Shown piece after piece: positions 1-7,752 of a stretch of DNA of 48,490 nucleotides. The stretch is from Candidatus Bathyarchaeota archaeon. GTDB taxonomy: Archaea > Thermoproteota > Bathyarchaeia > Bathyarchaeales > Bathycorpusculaceae. The position numbers and the translations under genes are program-made. The notes beneath the pieces are model-generated. The model was not told where the DNA came from, made no database searches, and worked only from the letters and a program-made list of their open reading frames with translations. Where the stretch lies: NCBI GenBank assembly GCA_016927015.1, contig JAFGNM010000128.1:1-48490 (forward strand), read 5' to 3'. How positions within the stretch are numbered: the first letter of the stretch is position 1; every line of letters starts with the position of its first letter.

Positions 1-446
1 AACATGTCGGCGCAGACGAGCATGCCGACTTTGCAGTGTTCCGTGGTGAAGGCGGCTGGCTTGTCGCCGCGGCTCACACCAGCTTTCAACTCGGCGTTGA
101 TGGGGTTTCTTTTGCGGTACTTTCCAATGAGCACGCCGTTTTGCCACAGGGTGCTTGTGTTGTAGAATTTGCCGTGGTCTTCTTCGAGCACGGTGCCGCC
201 TAAAAGGTAGATGTCTTGAAGTTCTTTGCTGGTGTCTGCGAGGAAGCGGGTTGTTTCGTTGTATGTTTCTTTGCTGATTTTTTCTGCAGAAGTGAAATGT
301 TCCATGTTGTTTGGAACCGAGAAGTACTCGGGAAGCGCAATGAACGCAGGCTTTTGCGCAGCGGCTTTATGGATTGCCGTGGCGGCGGCTTCGAGATTGC
401 CTTTTAGGGAGCTGCGGACTTTCATGTGGATTAGACTTACCTTCAA
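1..446 (-). CDS. Carbon-nitrogen hydrolase (nitrilase superfamily), 3' end outside window
   Basis: The reverse strand encodes an open frame that runs off the left edge, so it is missing from the ORF track. It starts MKVSLIHMK in typical nitrilase style. It carries the first catalytic Glu in ALPEYF, the Lys region in GKYRKRNP, and the catalytic Cys in VCADM just at the window edge. Enzymes of this superfamily hydrolyse or transfer amides and nitriles through a Glu-Lys-Cys triad in the cytoplasm; the substrate cannot be told here. I chose the TTG start because AGGTGA lies 4 nt upstream and the N-terminus then fits the family. An in-frame GTG nine bases earlier is the alternative. Only about 148 residues are visible. 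Confidence 0.85.
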   Translation of the reverse strand, partial: MKVSLIHMKVRSSLKGNLEAAATAIHKAAAQKPAFIALPEYFSVPNNMEHFTSAEKISKETYNETTRFLADTSKELQDIYLLGGTVLEEDHGKFYNTSTLWQNGVLIGKYRKRNPINAELKAGVSRGDKPAAFTTEHCKVGMLVCADM

Positions 447-460
447 ACCGTTCACCTGAT

Positions 461-472
461 AGCACATGTGCT
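461..472. promoter_or_regulatory. Perfect 12-bp palindrome before the nitrilase start
   Basis: AGCACATGTGCT equals its own reverse complement. It lies 15 bp upstream of the nitrilase start codon, between a minus-strand TATA-like stretch (TTTAAAAG, about 523-531) and the ribosome binding site. It would sit in the transcribed leader, where a dimeric repressor could block the gene. Function is inferred from position only. Confidence 0.35.
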
Positions 473-646
473 GTTGCAGTTCACTGGATAGTGTCCTTCG
501 ATAAGAACGGAACCTGAAAACTTTTAAACTTAACTACTTGACGGCAAATTGGCTGAAACCAGCCGTTTTAGCATGCGTGTTCAGTATTTGCGCGAGTTTT
601 AACACATATGTTTACATTTTTTGGGCTTTTATATGCATACGGATAG

Positions 647-655
647 ATTTAAATA
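647..655 (+). promoter_or_regulatory. TATA box of the asparagine-synthase-like gene
   Basis: ATTTAAATA lies about 45 nt before the ATG at 696. Transcription would start near 675-680, which excludes the longer ORF-track start at 621. Confidence 0.55.
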
Positions 656-695
656 CCGCGAGATGGCAAACAATGTTAATCGCGAGGGAAAAAAC

Positions 696-1676
696 ATGAC
701 ATTAAATCCACAAGAATACGCGAAGCTTTTGCCGGAAGTTCGAACCTTAGTTAACAAGGTTGTACAGAAAAACATGGCTGACTCCATGCTGTTTTCAGCA
801 GGAACAGACACACAAATCATAATCGCCGAAGCAGCAAAGTACAAACCACAAATCCCCTGCTTAACGATGCACTTTAAGCATGGAAACCCGAAGGACACCG
901 AGTACGTGAAGAAAATGGTGGCTTTCCTGAAGCTTAACCATGAAACCCACATGTTCGGCCGCGACGAAGTCCTCAGCAACGCCCCGAAAGTCGTAGCAGC
1001 ACTGAAAAAGTATGACCCGATGGAAATCAGGAACAGCATGCCAGTTTACATAGGCTTAACAATTTTAAAGAAGAAAGGCTTTAAGAGTGTTTTCACGGGC
1101 GACGCGTTAGACGAGCTTTTTGGGTACCCATGGCAGTTCCACCTGTCCGAAGCTGAGTTTGCCCAGAAGCAGAAGGAGATGTGGGCGGAAATGGGTTTCT
1201 CTTCCATACCAATGGCGGAGTCTCTTGGAATGACCATCAAGGCGCCTTACATGGACCCAGAGTTCATGGACTGGGCGAAAAAGCTGCCGATCAAATTCAA
1301 GATTAACATGCACGACGGCGTGAAATACGGCAAATGGATAATGAGAAAAGCATATGAAGACGTAATCCCGAAAGATGTCATTTGGAGGCCGAAAGCGCCC
1401 TTGGAAGCGGGAACAGGCACCGAAGTTTTGCGCACGTACTTTAACGACATGATTCCAGACGCCGAGTTCGAAGAGAAAAAGAAAAAGATTCGCGCAGAAG
1501 ACGACGTGAAAATACAGGACAAGGAGCAACTGCTTTACTACGAGCACTTCAGGAAAATCTTCGGCAAACCCAAAGACGTCTACCCTGACAACGGCGGAAT
1601 CCAATGCCCATACTGCAAAAGCTACATCAAAACAAAAATCCAGTTCTGCAAAATATGCGGAGCCTACCCCATCTAA
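696..1676 (+). CDS. Asparagine synthase C-terminal-like ATP pyrophosphatase with zinc ribbon
   Basis: This is a 326-residue relative of the synthetase half of asparagine synthase. No N-terminal glutaminase domain is present. The PP-loop is degenerate: SAGTDT at about residues 34-39 instead of SGGxDS. A second ATP/substrate motif reads TGDALDELFG. The protein ends in a CxxC-x10-CxxC zinc ribbon (CPYC...CKIC), which classical AsnB lacks. The family adenylates a carboxylate or similar group and transfers nitrogen or sulfur. With no glutaminase it would need free ammonia or another donor, and the ribbon recalls tRNA-thiolation ATPases. The start at 696 follows a GAGGGA site and a TATA box that lies inside the longer ORF. 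Function as asparagine synthetase is uncertain. Confidence 0.8.
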   Translation: MTLNPQEYAKLLPEVRTLVNKVVQKNMADSMLFSAGTDTQIIIAEAAKYKPQIPCLTMHFKHGNPKDTEYVKKMVAFLKLNHETHMFGRDEVLSNAPKVVAALKKYDPMEIRNSMPVYIGLTILKKKGFKSVFTGDALDELFGYPWQFHLSEAEFAQKQKEMWAEMGFSSIPMAESLGMTIKAPYMDPEFMDWAKKLPIKFKINMHDGVKYGKWIMRKAYEDVIPKDVIWRPKAPLEAGTGTEVLRTYFNDMIPDAEFEEKKKKIRAEDDVKIQDKEQLLYYEHFRKIFGKPKDVYPDNGGIQCPYCKSYIKTKIQFCKICGAYPI

Positions 1677-1793
1677 AACCACCATCCCCTTCCTTATTTT
1701 CCAGCTTCAAGCGGTCACCTGCAGCGTGAGCTGGCTATTTTTCTTTAGAAAGACTTAATTCCATATTCAGAGGACAATTCCAGTAGGAGCCGC

Positions 1794-2855
1794 GTGCGTT
1801 TGGCTAGGCTGTCTGAACTCAAGTTTGCAATGGGAACCTCCATATTCATAGCATCCTTCATATTCGGCGCTTTCCTGATAGCGATACTGTACCTTTTCCA
1901 GTTTGACCTCGTGACAGGCTTAATAATCGGCTTGGCAGGCACAGGCTTATTCATCCTGTTCCAGTACCTGATAGGACCAGCCATAATCAGCGCCACCACA
2001 AGGCTGCATTACCTTAAGCCGGGCGAAAACCCATGGTTTGAAAACACCGTCAAAGAGTTTGTAGATAAAAGCGAAATGCCCATGCCGAGGCTGGCTATAG
2101 TTCCTAACAAGACGCCTAACGCGTTTGTTTTCGGCAGAACCGCCAGCAGCGCCACGTTGGCTTTGCACGAGGGGCTCTTAACCAGTTTGAACGAGGATGA
2201 AGTTAGAGGCGTAATCGCGCACGAGCTAGGTCACATTAAGCATAAGGATTACATTGTGATGACCGTGCTGTCCGCGTTGCCGTTGATTGCGTATATTGTG
2301 GCGCAGGCTATGTTTAGGGCAGGCATGGTGAGTTCTTACTCCAGCCGCAGAAGAAGAGACGATGGGGGAAACGCAGGCTTAGTGCTTGTAGCCGTGGGCG
2401 TAATCTCCTTCATAGTTTACATAATCTCCTTCCTTGCCGTGATGCGGCTCAGCCGACTGCGAGAGCACTATGCAGACGCGTACTCCGCGTACTTGACGGG
2501 TTCTCCGAGAAGCCTGCAAAGTGCACTATCGAAAATCACTTACGGATTGTCCATTGCGCCACCAGCGTCATCAGAAGCCAGAGCCTTCTACATTGAAGAC
2601 CCAACAATGGCGAAGCAAGAAATCAGCATGCTGATGCAGAAAAAACAGGAGTACGACTTGGACAAGGACGGCGTGCTGGATGAGCGTGAACTGCAACAGG
2701 CAATGGAGAAAGAGGCTAAATCCACGTGGAACCAACTCAACAGTTTGTTTGCGACGCATCCGCCTACGTTCAAGCGGATACTGCTGTTGCGCGAGATAGA
2801 AGAGGAAATGGAGACGGGAAGGTACACAACCGACCGCGTCTACGCTCACGTTTAG
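1794..2855 (+). CDS. htpX: HtpX-like M48 membrane zinc metalloprotease with an EF-hand insert
   Basis: This is a 353-residue integral membrane protease for quality control of membrane proteins. Two hydrophobic segments lie near residues 12-35 and 40-65. The zinc site is HELGH at 143-147, with the third ligand Glu224 in LREHYAD. Another pair of TM segments lies at about 156-176 and 195-218. Between the active-site region and the C-terminal ATHPP motif there is a full EF-hand loop, DLDKDGVLDERE (288-299), flanked by predicted helices, which is unusual for HtpX. The GTG start is supported by AGGAG just upstream. The next gene is more than 300 bp away, so it is probably transcribed alone. Confidence 0.92.
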   Translation: MRLARLSELKFAMGTSIFIASFIFGAFLIAILYLFQFDLVTGLIIGLAGTGLFILFQYLIGPAIISATTRLHYLKPGENPWFENTVKEFVDKSEMPMPRLAIVPNKTPNAFVFGRTASSATLALHEGLLTSLNEDEVRGVIAHELGHIKHKDYIVMTVLSALPLIAYIVAQAMFRAGMVSSYSSRRRRDDGGNAGLVLVAVGVISFIVYIISFLAVMRLSRLREHYADAYSAYLTGSPRSLQSALSKITYGLSIAPPASSEARAFYIEDPTMAKQEISMLMQKKQEYDLDKDGVLDERELQQAMEKEAKSTWNQLNSLFATHPPTFKRILLLREIEEEMETGRYTTDRVYAHV

Positions 2856-3015
2856 GAAATCTTGTGCATCATCTTTTGCGTAGAGAAAGCGAAGGCTATG
2901 ATGGACAAGCACGGTAGCTGCTCAATGATGACGCGCTTCTTGAAGTAAACGAGCAGACCTAAGCCTATGATGGATACCTATGCACTGCAGAAAACAGCAA
3001 CGCGTGCCTCCCAAG

Positions 3016-3073
3016 AACTATTTAAAGTTTCTATATAAAGGGGGCTATAGATTTTTCCACGCGCTAGAGAAAA
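3016..3073 (+). repeat. Dispersed intergenic element, copy 1
   Basis: Its parts are AACTATTTAAAG, then CTATATAAAGGGGGCTATAG, then TTTTTCCACGCGCTAGAG. The core is an inverted repeat, TCTATA-N10-TATAGA. It matches the copy at 23034-23094 almost base for base and is related to the copies at 30948, 25541 and 46571. It lies in the same sense as htpX and gar1. Confidence 0.8.
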
Positions 3074-3145
3074 CTCTGACCCAAATTTTCTCCAACACGC
3101 GAAGCAGACGGTTCAAAACTCCATATATCACCGCACGTAGAAAGC

Positions 3146-3153
3146 TTTAAATA
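3146..3153 (+). promoter_or_regulatory. TATA box of gar1-tfb
   Basis: TTTAAATA lies 45 nt before the gar1 ATG. The predicted transcription start near 3175 makes the ORF-track TTG at 3164 unlikely. Confidence 0.55.
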
Positions 3154-3190
3154 CGCTATCACGTTGACGTTGTTGTTTTTCGAGAGGGGA

Positions 3191-3457
3191 ATGTGTTTGC
3201 AGAGATTGGGTAAAGTGCTTCATGTGACTCCTTCTCAAAACATTGTTGTCAAGACTGACAAAACCCCGAAAATCGGCTCAGCAGTCATCAACGAAAATTT
3301 GAAGATCGTTGGAAAAATCTTCGACGTAATAGGTCCAGTACCTTCGCCTTATGTAATAGTAAAACCAGCAATTAAGGAGCCTGAAAAACTAGCTGATAAA
3401 CAGTTGTACCTGCTTCTCTCGAAAAAGAACGGAGCAAAAAAGCATGAGCGAAGATAA
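3191..3457 (+). CDS. gar1: H/ACA ribonucleoprotein subunit Gar1
   Basis: This small beta-barrel protein (about 88 residues) binds Cbf5 in the H/ACA complex that guides RNA pseudouridylation. The N-terminus ([15 protein letters not shown]) and the block [24 protein letters not shown] are typical of archaeal Gar1, as is the PSPYVIVKP segment. The ATG at 3191 is only one base from the GAGGGG site. An in-frame TTG at 3197 has better spacing (7 nt) and may be the true start. The gene overlaps tfb by 14 nt, and the gar1-tfb pair is a recurrent archaeal arrangement, so they are probably co-transcribed. Confidence 0.88.
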   Translation: MCLQRLGKVLHVTPSQNIVVKTDKTPKIGSAVINENLKIVGKIFDVIGPVPSPYVIVKPAIKEPEKLADKQLYLLLSKKNGAKKHERR

Positions 3458-4418
3458 CAAGCCGCATGAACATGGAGAATCCTCATCGTCAGCGCAACGT
3501 GTTGAGTCATTCAAAGTCCAATCGTGCCCAGAATGCGGCAGCACCAGACTTATGCGTGATTACGAATGCGCTGAAATAGTTTGCATGGACTGCGGTTTCG
3601 TAGTGGCGGCCAAAATAGCTGATAGAGGACCAGAATGGAGAGCTTTCGACGACGAACAAAGATCAAAGAGAACAAGAGTTGGCGCTCCTTTAACATACAC
3701 TATTCACGATAAAGGTTTATCAACAACAATTGATTGGCATGACCGCGACGTATATGGCAAGAGCCTCTCACCCGGCCAAAAAGCGCAAGTATACCGCCTC
3801 AGGAAATGGCAACGGCGCATAAGAGTTTCAGACGCCACAGAACGCAATTTGGCTTTTGCTTTGTCTGAAATCACAAAAATCTCTAACAACTTGAACCTTC
3901 CCAAAAACATTCTTGAAACCGCCTCAGTCATTTACAGAAAAGCAGTGAAAGAACGACTAATACGCGGCAGATCGATTCAGGGTGTAACTTCAGCAGCGAT
4001 TTACTTGGCGTGCAGGCAGTGTGCATTGCCCAGAACTTTAGATGAGATCTCTCAGGCGTCAACCGTGAACAAGAAAGAAGTTGGTCGCAGCTACCGTTTT
4101 CTAATTAAAGAACTTAACTATTCTATTCCGCCGCTTAAACCTAGCCAGTACATAACAAAGTTTTCCAATCAACTGACAATGCAAGGAAAGGTCGAAGAAA
4201 TCGCCCACAAGATTTTGGCAGCCGCAAAAGAGCTTAAACTCACTTCAGGTCGTGGCCCAACTGGAATCGCTGCAGCCGCGAGCTATGTCGCTTCTGTTTT
4301 GACAGGTGAAAGAAAGACGCAGAGGGAAATAGCCGAGATCGCACAGGTAACTGAAGTTACTATTCGAAACCGCTACAAAGAACTTGTTGAAAGACTAATG
4401 TTCCAAATAAGCATTTGA
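3444..4418 (+). CDS. tfb: Transcription initiation factor B (TFIIB)
   Basis: At 324 residues this is a full-length archaeal TFB, which recruits RNA polymerase to TBP-bound promoters. The N-terminal zinc ribbon has Cys28, Cys31, Cys47 and Cys50 (CPEC...CMDC). The B-reader/linker follows (GPEWRAFD, then [10 protein letters not shown]). Two cyclin-like repeats fill the rest, at about 120-215 and 220-320, the second containing [16 protein letters not shown] and the C-terminal [16 protein letters not shown]. The start lies inside gar1, so translation is probably coupled. A highly charged Ser-rich tail of about 20 residues precedes the zinc ribbon. Confidence 0.97.
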   Translation: MSEDNKPHEHGESSSSAQRVESFKVQSCPECGSTRLMRDYECAEIVCMDCGFVVAAKIADRGPEWRAFDDEQRSKRTRVGAPLTYTIHDKGLSTTIDWHDRDVYGKSLSPGQKAQVYRLRKWQRRIRVSDATERNLAFALSEITKISNNLNLPKNILETASVIYRKAVKERLIRGRSIQGVTSAAIYLACRQCALPRTLDEISQASTVNKKEVGRSYRFLIKELNYSIPPLKPSQYITKFSNQLTMQGKVEEIAHKILAAAKELKLTSGRGPTGIAAAASYVASVLTGERKTQREIAEIAQVTEVTIRNRYKELVERLMFQISI

Positions 4419-4556
4419 TTACACAACATCTTCCTTTTCATTTTTCTTTTACATTTTGCAGCGTAGATGTCGGCTTATAATGCAAAGTGTTATAGCTTAA
4501 TCTCAAAAGATGATTTCTGCTGATATCGCATAAACTTGTATGTGAAGGGTTTATCG

Positions 4557-4982
4557 TTGGTTGACTGCCCAAATTGCGGAACAAAAGTAGCCACTGCGGT
4601 TAAATGCTGGACTGTGACGCCTGTGAAACCTAGCGTAAGAGGGAATATACCAGAATTCAAAGTTGGAATTTTCGAGTGCCCAAAATGCAAGTCCAAGTTT
4701 AGGTCTAAAGTGGGCGCAACCGCAAAACCGGTGGAAACAAACGTTAACGATTTCGTCGTAAAAATTAAAGAGATCCGTGAAGGGCTCACACAAACTTTGA
4801 GGACTCTGCGGGAAAAGATAAAGACACTGGAAACGGAGCGGGCAGGTCTGATGGTGGAAATCGAAAATCTCAAAAAAGTTGTGGAGTCACGAGCCAACGC
4901 ACTTGAGACTGAGGTAAACCAGTTGCGAGAAGAGTTACAGTCTCTGAGAGAGCTTTTAGGTGCCGGCGAAGAAATAGATTAG
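4557..4982 (+). CDS. Zinc-ribbon protein with C-terminal coiled coil
   Basis: The function of this protein is unknown. It is about 141 residues from the chosen start. A split zinc ribbon (CPNC near the N-terminus, CPKC about 40 residues later) is followed by a long helical segment with heptad-like Leu/Ile spacing (roughly residues 70-135), probably a coiled coil for oligomerisation. The TTG at 4557 is favoured because GAAGGGT ends 6 nt upstream; the ORF-track start at 4536 has no binding site. The gene stands alone between tfb and the DUF116 gene. Zinc-ribbon/coiled-coil proteins of this kind in archaea are usually presumed nucleic-acid or protein binding, but nothing here decides it. Confidence 0.75.
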   Translation: MVDCPNCGTKVATAVKCWTVTPVKPSVRGNIPEFKVGIFECPKCKSKFRSKVGATAKPVETNVNDFVVKIKEIREGLTQTLRTLREKIKTLETERAGLMVEIENLKKVVESRANALETEVNQLREELQSLRELLGAGEEID

Positions 4983-5018
4983 CAGTTTTTTACGCTTAAT
5001 TCTGATTAGTACACAGGT

Positions 5019-5029
5019 ATTTTTTTAAG
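5019..5029 (+). promoter_or_regulatory. TATA-like box of a probably leaderless DUF116 mRNA
   Basis: ATTTTTTTAAG lies about 30 nt before the ATG at 5054, and no Shine-Dalgarno sequence precedes that ATG. The spacing fits a leaderless transcript. Confidence 0.4.
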
Positions 5030-5053
5030 CATGTATGTCGTTAATCTTAAGTT

Positions 5054-5668
5054 ATGCCCTACCAGTTTACCTTCGATCTGTCAAAGGTTCCGCGCTTCTT
5101 CTTCACCGAGGTTGCTCGGGTCAGCTACCAAAAGGGCATGCATAAAGCACTTCTTAACACTATGCAAGAAATTATTAAAAACTGTAGAATCCAAGAAGCC
5201 ACGGGACTAAATCTCTCAGACGCTGTTGTTCTCCTCCAAGACTTCATTGACCTGCAAGCCGTGAACCTCATGGAAAGAAAAAAGTTCCTGAAAGCGAAAA
5301 AGAGAGTGCTTCTGCTTCCTCATTGTTCCAGAAAATACATGGACAACAGATGCCAAGCATCCTTCGACGCAAGCCTTCCTTCTTACACTTGCGCTCATTG
5401 CTCCAAAGACTGTTTAGTTAACAAAGCAGACCGCTTAGCCAAGAAAAAAGGATACGACGTTTATGTGGTTCCAGGCGGCTCATGCATTTTGAAAATCCTG
5501 AAAGAGAACCCATATGAGGGTGTTATTGGAGTTGCTTGCGGTGAAGAGGTAAAAATGGGTGTGGCTGCCTTGGACAGCATGAACGTAGCTGTACAAGTTA
5601 TACCGCTGATAAAGAACGGGTGTGCAAACACAGCTTTCAACATGGAAACTTTAGTCAAGACTCTTTGA
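5054..5668 (+). CDS. DUF116 family protein
   Basis: This is a 204-residue, cysteine-rich cytoplasmic protein of the DUF116 family. Its hallmarks are LLPHCSRK, a cluster of cysteines in YTCAHCSKDC, the VYVVPGGSC block and GVACGEE near the C-terminus. The conserved cysteines suggest metal or iron-sulfur binding, but no biochemical role is established to my knowledge. The N-terminal third is helical and less conserved in look. No ribosome binding site is visible and a TATA-like box lies 30 nt upstream, so the mRNA may be leaderless. It converges with rpl40e, leaving only 11 nt between the stop codons. Confidence 0.85.
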   Translation: MPYQFTFDLSKVPRFFFTEVARVSYQKGMHKALLNTMQEIIKNCRIQEATGLNLSDAVVLLQDFIDLQAVNLMERKKFLKAKKRVLLLPHCSRKYMDNRCQASFDASLPSYTCAHCSKDCLVNKADRLAKKKGYDVYVVPGGSCILKILKENPYEGVIGVACGEEVKMGVAALDSMNVAVQVIPLIKNGCANTAFNMETLVKTL

Positions 5669-5679
5669 AATAAGAGCTT

Positions 5680-5841
5680 TTACTTTACAAGCTCTCTTTT
5701 CTTCCATCTGAGATTCTTGCCTTTACACTTTCTACACTTCAATGCAGTCGCGGCGTTTCTTACCCCGCAGTCCCTGCAGATTTTCATGTGCAGCCTATGC
5801 TTTTGTGCAATGGCCTTCTTAATAGGATCTAATATTGGCAT
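5680..5841 (-). CDS. rpl40e: 50S ribosomal protein L40e
   Basis: This 53-residue gene is below the ORF-track cutoff. The translation begins MPILDPIKKAIAQKH and contains a four-Cys zinc finger, CRDC then CRKC, followed by a basic tail (NLRWKKRELVK). This is the archaeal L40e family, a small zinc-binding protein of the large ribosomal subunit. A GAGGT site lies 8 nt before the ATG, which fixes the start. The gene converges with the DUF116 gene. Confidence 0.93.
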   Translation of the reverse strand: MPILDPIKKAIAQKHRLHMKICRDCGVRNAATALKCRKCKGKNLRWKKRELVK

Positions 5842-6114
5842 TTGGCGACCTCTGTTTTGGTGCTAAGACTCAGATGGTTCTCTGTCAAATATACCTTTTG
5901 TCTCAAGACCACTGAAGTTGGCTCTCTAACCTGTGGAAAAACTATACCGCTCTATTATAGATTCGATAGGAGTTGATTTATGAGAAGTTGAGCAGCATTA
6001 GCGCTCTCACGAGACTATAGCACAACAGACCCGCAAAACTAAAAAAAAGCAACGGTTGAAAACTCGAGAACTTACAGAAATCTTTAGATAGCTAAACCTT
6101 CTCTGGTAACACTA

Positions 6115-6732
6115 ATGCCAGCCTCAAAATTTCCATCCAGAAAATTCGTCTCTGTTGACCCAAGCAATTGCACTGGTTGCGGGATCTGCGAGTACGCTTG
6201 CGTTCTCGAAAAAGAAGAAACCATCTTGAATCCCATACGCTCACGAATTCGCGTTGTCCGCATGACGCCCATGTTCAATTTTGCTCTCGCTTGCAGGTTC
6301 TGCGAAGACGCCAAATGCGTGACTGCGTGTCCAGAAAAAGCCCTGTCCCAATCCGAACAAACTGGCATTATAATGGTCAAAGAAAAGAAATGTAAAGGTT
6401 GCGACTGGTGCATACAAGCCTGTCCACACGGCGGCATTACGATTCATTCTGACACGGGCATAGCCGTAGCCTGCGACCTCTGCGGCGGAGAACCAAAATG
6501 CGTCGAATTCTGCCCCGAAGAAGCCTTAGACCTCGTATGCACAGACGAAGACGCTGAAACAAGGTTCACTGGCGCTCTTGAAAAGCTTCCTGAAGCAACT
6601 GAGCGCTTAACCAACACTGTTAAGAATAAAGATTGGAAACCCTTGCTTGCAGAAGCGGAAGAAAGGTCAATTAGGGTCAACGAAAAACTCGAAGCCTTGA
6701 ACAAGAAAGCAAGCGCCAAAAAACAAAAATAA
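6115..6732 (+). CDS. Ferredoxin-like electron-transfer subunit with four 4Fe-4S motifs
   Basis: This 205-residue protein resembles the iron-sulfur subunits of multi-subunit oxidoreductases (HycB/CooF/DmsB group). Four Cys clusters are visible in order: CTGCGICEYAC, CRFCEDAKCVTAC, CKGCDWCIQAC and CDLCGGEPKCVEFC, enough for four cubanes. A charged helical tail rich in Lys and Glu follows. Such subunits carry electrons to or from a catalytic partner such as aldehyde:ferredoxin oxidoreductase, but no catalytic subunit lies next to it here. A TATA-like TTTAGATA about 35 nt upstream and no clear SD suggest a very short leader. Confidence 0.9.
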   Translation: MPASKFPSRKFVSVDPSNCTGCGICEYACVLEKEETILNPIRSRIRVVRMTPMFNFALACRFCEDAKCVTACPEKALSQSEQTGIIMVKEKKCKGCDWCIQACPHGGITIHSDTGIAVACDLCGGEPKCVEFCPEEALDLVCTDEDAETRFTGALEKLPEATERLTNTVKNKDWKPLLAEAEERSIRVNEKLEALNKKASAKKQK

Positions 6733-6800
6733 ACTTAAAGCGCTCTCGCCGATCAGATGCATATCTTATCTCAAAAGAATTTTTCCCTAATTACACACCG

Positions 6801-7652
6801 TTAACCAGTCTTTTCGTCGCAACCTCTCAAAAGCTGGTCTATGTCTTTGCCGTTTTGTTCACCCACGTATCCACCTTCCATAACGAAGAATACGGGCTTC
6901 TTCAATGCGGCAATTCTTCTGCCTATTTCTAGGTAGCTGTTCTCTGTTAAGCCAAGCGACGCCAAGTCTCCAAGGTGAGCGTCGAGCCCCACTGAGACAG
7001 CTACAACCTCAAACTTGCCCACGTTAACCATGCCTAACGCTTCGTCAAAAGTTTCCAAGTATCTTTGTTCGCCGCAATCAGCCGGCAATGGAAAGTTCAG
7101 GCAGTTTCCCTCGGAGTATGCGCCTGTGCCGGGATAATGGGGGTAACGATGCAGTGAAACGTAAACCACTTTTTCGTCGCCTTGGAAAATCTCTTGCGTG
7201 CCGTTTCCATGATGCCCATCAATATCCAAAATCAAAGTGGGCTTGTTAAGGGTTTTCACAGCTATCGCGATGTTATTTAAGTAGCAGAAGCCTCGCGTGT
7301 AAACGCCTAAGGCTGCACCGCTTCGTCCCGCATGGTGCCCAGGAGGCCTCATAAGCGAGAAACCATTAATTTTAGCTGCCAGTATTGCGCCTCCAGCTGA
7401 AAGCCGTGCGTGTTTGTAGATGTTGTCGTATGCTGGTGTGTCGGGGTCTTCTACTAGGCCTTTTTTGAGGTTCCAGATGTAGTCGGCATCATGGGCCTTG
7501 AGTAAATCTTCTTCGGATGCAGAGTCAGGTTCCAAAAACGTGTAGTTCTTTTCTTTTAAAATTTCGTGGGCCATTTTCACTCTTTGTGGTCCTTCGATGT
7601 GCCAGCCGCCATAGTGTAAGCATTTTTCTGAAAAAACTATTTTTGTTTTCAT
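6801..7652 (-). CDS. Histone deacetylase superfamily protein
   Basis: This is about 283 residues of arginase/deacetylase fold. Characteristic segments are RPPGHHA (catalytic His pair), GFCYLNNIAIA, the zinc ligands in DIDGHHGNG, SLHRYPHYPGTGA and the last ligand region VGLDAHLGD. Members deacetylate proteins, polyamines or other N-acetyl compounds with a Zn(II) ion; the substrate is unknown here. Deoxyhypusine (polyamine-dependent) genes are present elsewhere in the window, so a polyamine role is only a guess. The ORF track begins 13 codons earlier at 7691. I prefer the ATG at 7652 because homologues begin with MKTKIVFS-like sequence. Confidence 0.88.
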   Translation of the reverse strand: MKTKIVFSEKCLHYGGWHIEGPQRVKMAHEILKEKNYTFLEPDSASEEDLLKAHDADYIWNLKKGLVEDPDTPAYDNIYKHARLSAGGAILAAKINGFSLMRPPGHHAGRSGAALGVYTRGFCYLNNIAIAVKTLNKPTLILDIDGHHGNGTQEIFQGDEKVVYVSLHRYPHYPGTGAYSEGNCLNFPLPADCGEQRYLETFDEALGMVNVGKFEVVAVSVGLDAHLGDLASLGLTENSYLEIGRRIAALKKPVFFVMEGGYVGEQNGKDIDQLLRGCDEKTG

Positions 7653-7752
7653 TCCAGCTGCATCCATACATAGATAAACAACGTTTTTCACATTAAAATA
7701 CCACTTCCTCTTAAAGGTTTAGCGCGCTTCAAACATCGGGGAGAAAACGCAA

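Larger units (their letters stand above)
2856..3190. other. Intergenic region htpX-gar1
   Basis: These 335 bases hold one copy of the dispersed intergenic element (about 3016-3073) and the gar1 TATA box (3146-3153). On the minus strand at 2860-2970 a short frame reads like the tail of a membrane protein (GLGLLVYFKKR) but has no start; it may be a gene remnant. No RNA gene was recognised. Confidence 0.5.

Noticed and set aside
1107-1685. 192-residue minus-strand ORF opposite the asparagine-synthase-like gene
   Set aside because: It is antisense to a well-supported gene and rich in His/Phe/Leu, as expected for a shadow frame.
2860-2980. Minus-strand frame reading GLGLLVYFKKR
   Set aside because: It looks like a membrane-protein tail but has a stop just upstream and no start; at most a remnant.
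3100-3125. tRNA-like GGTTCAAAACTCC before gar1
   Set aside because: The flanking bases do not form a T stem and no acceptor or anticodon arm is present.
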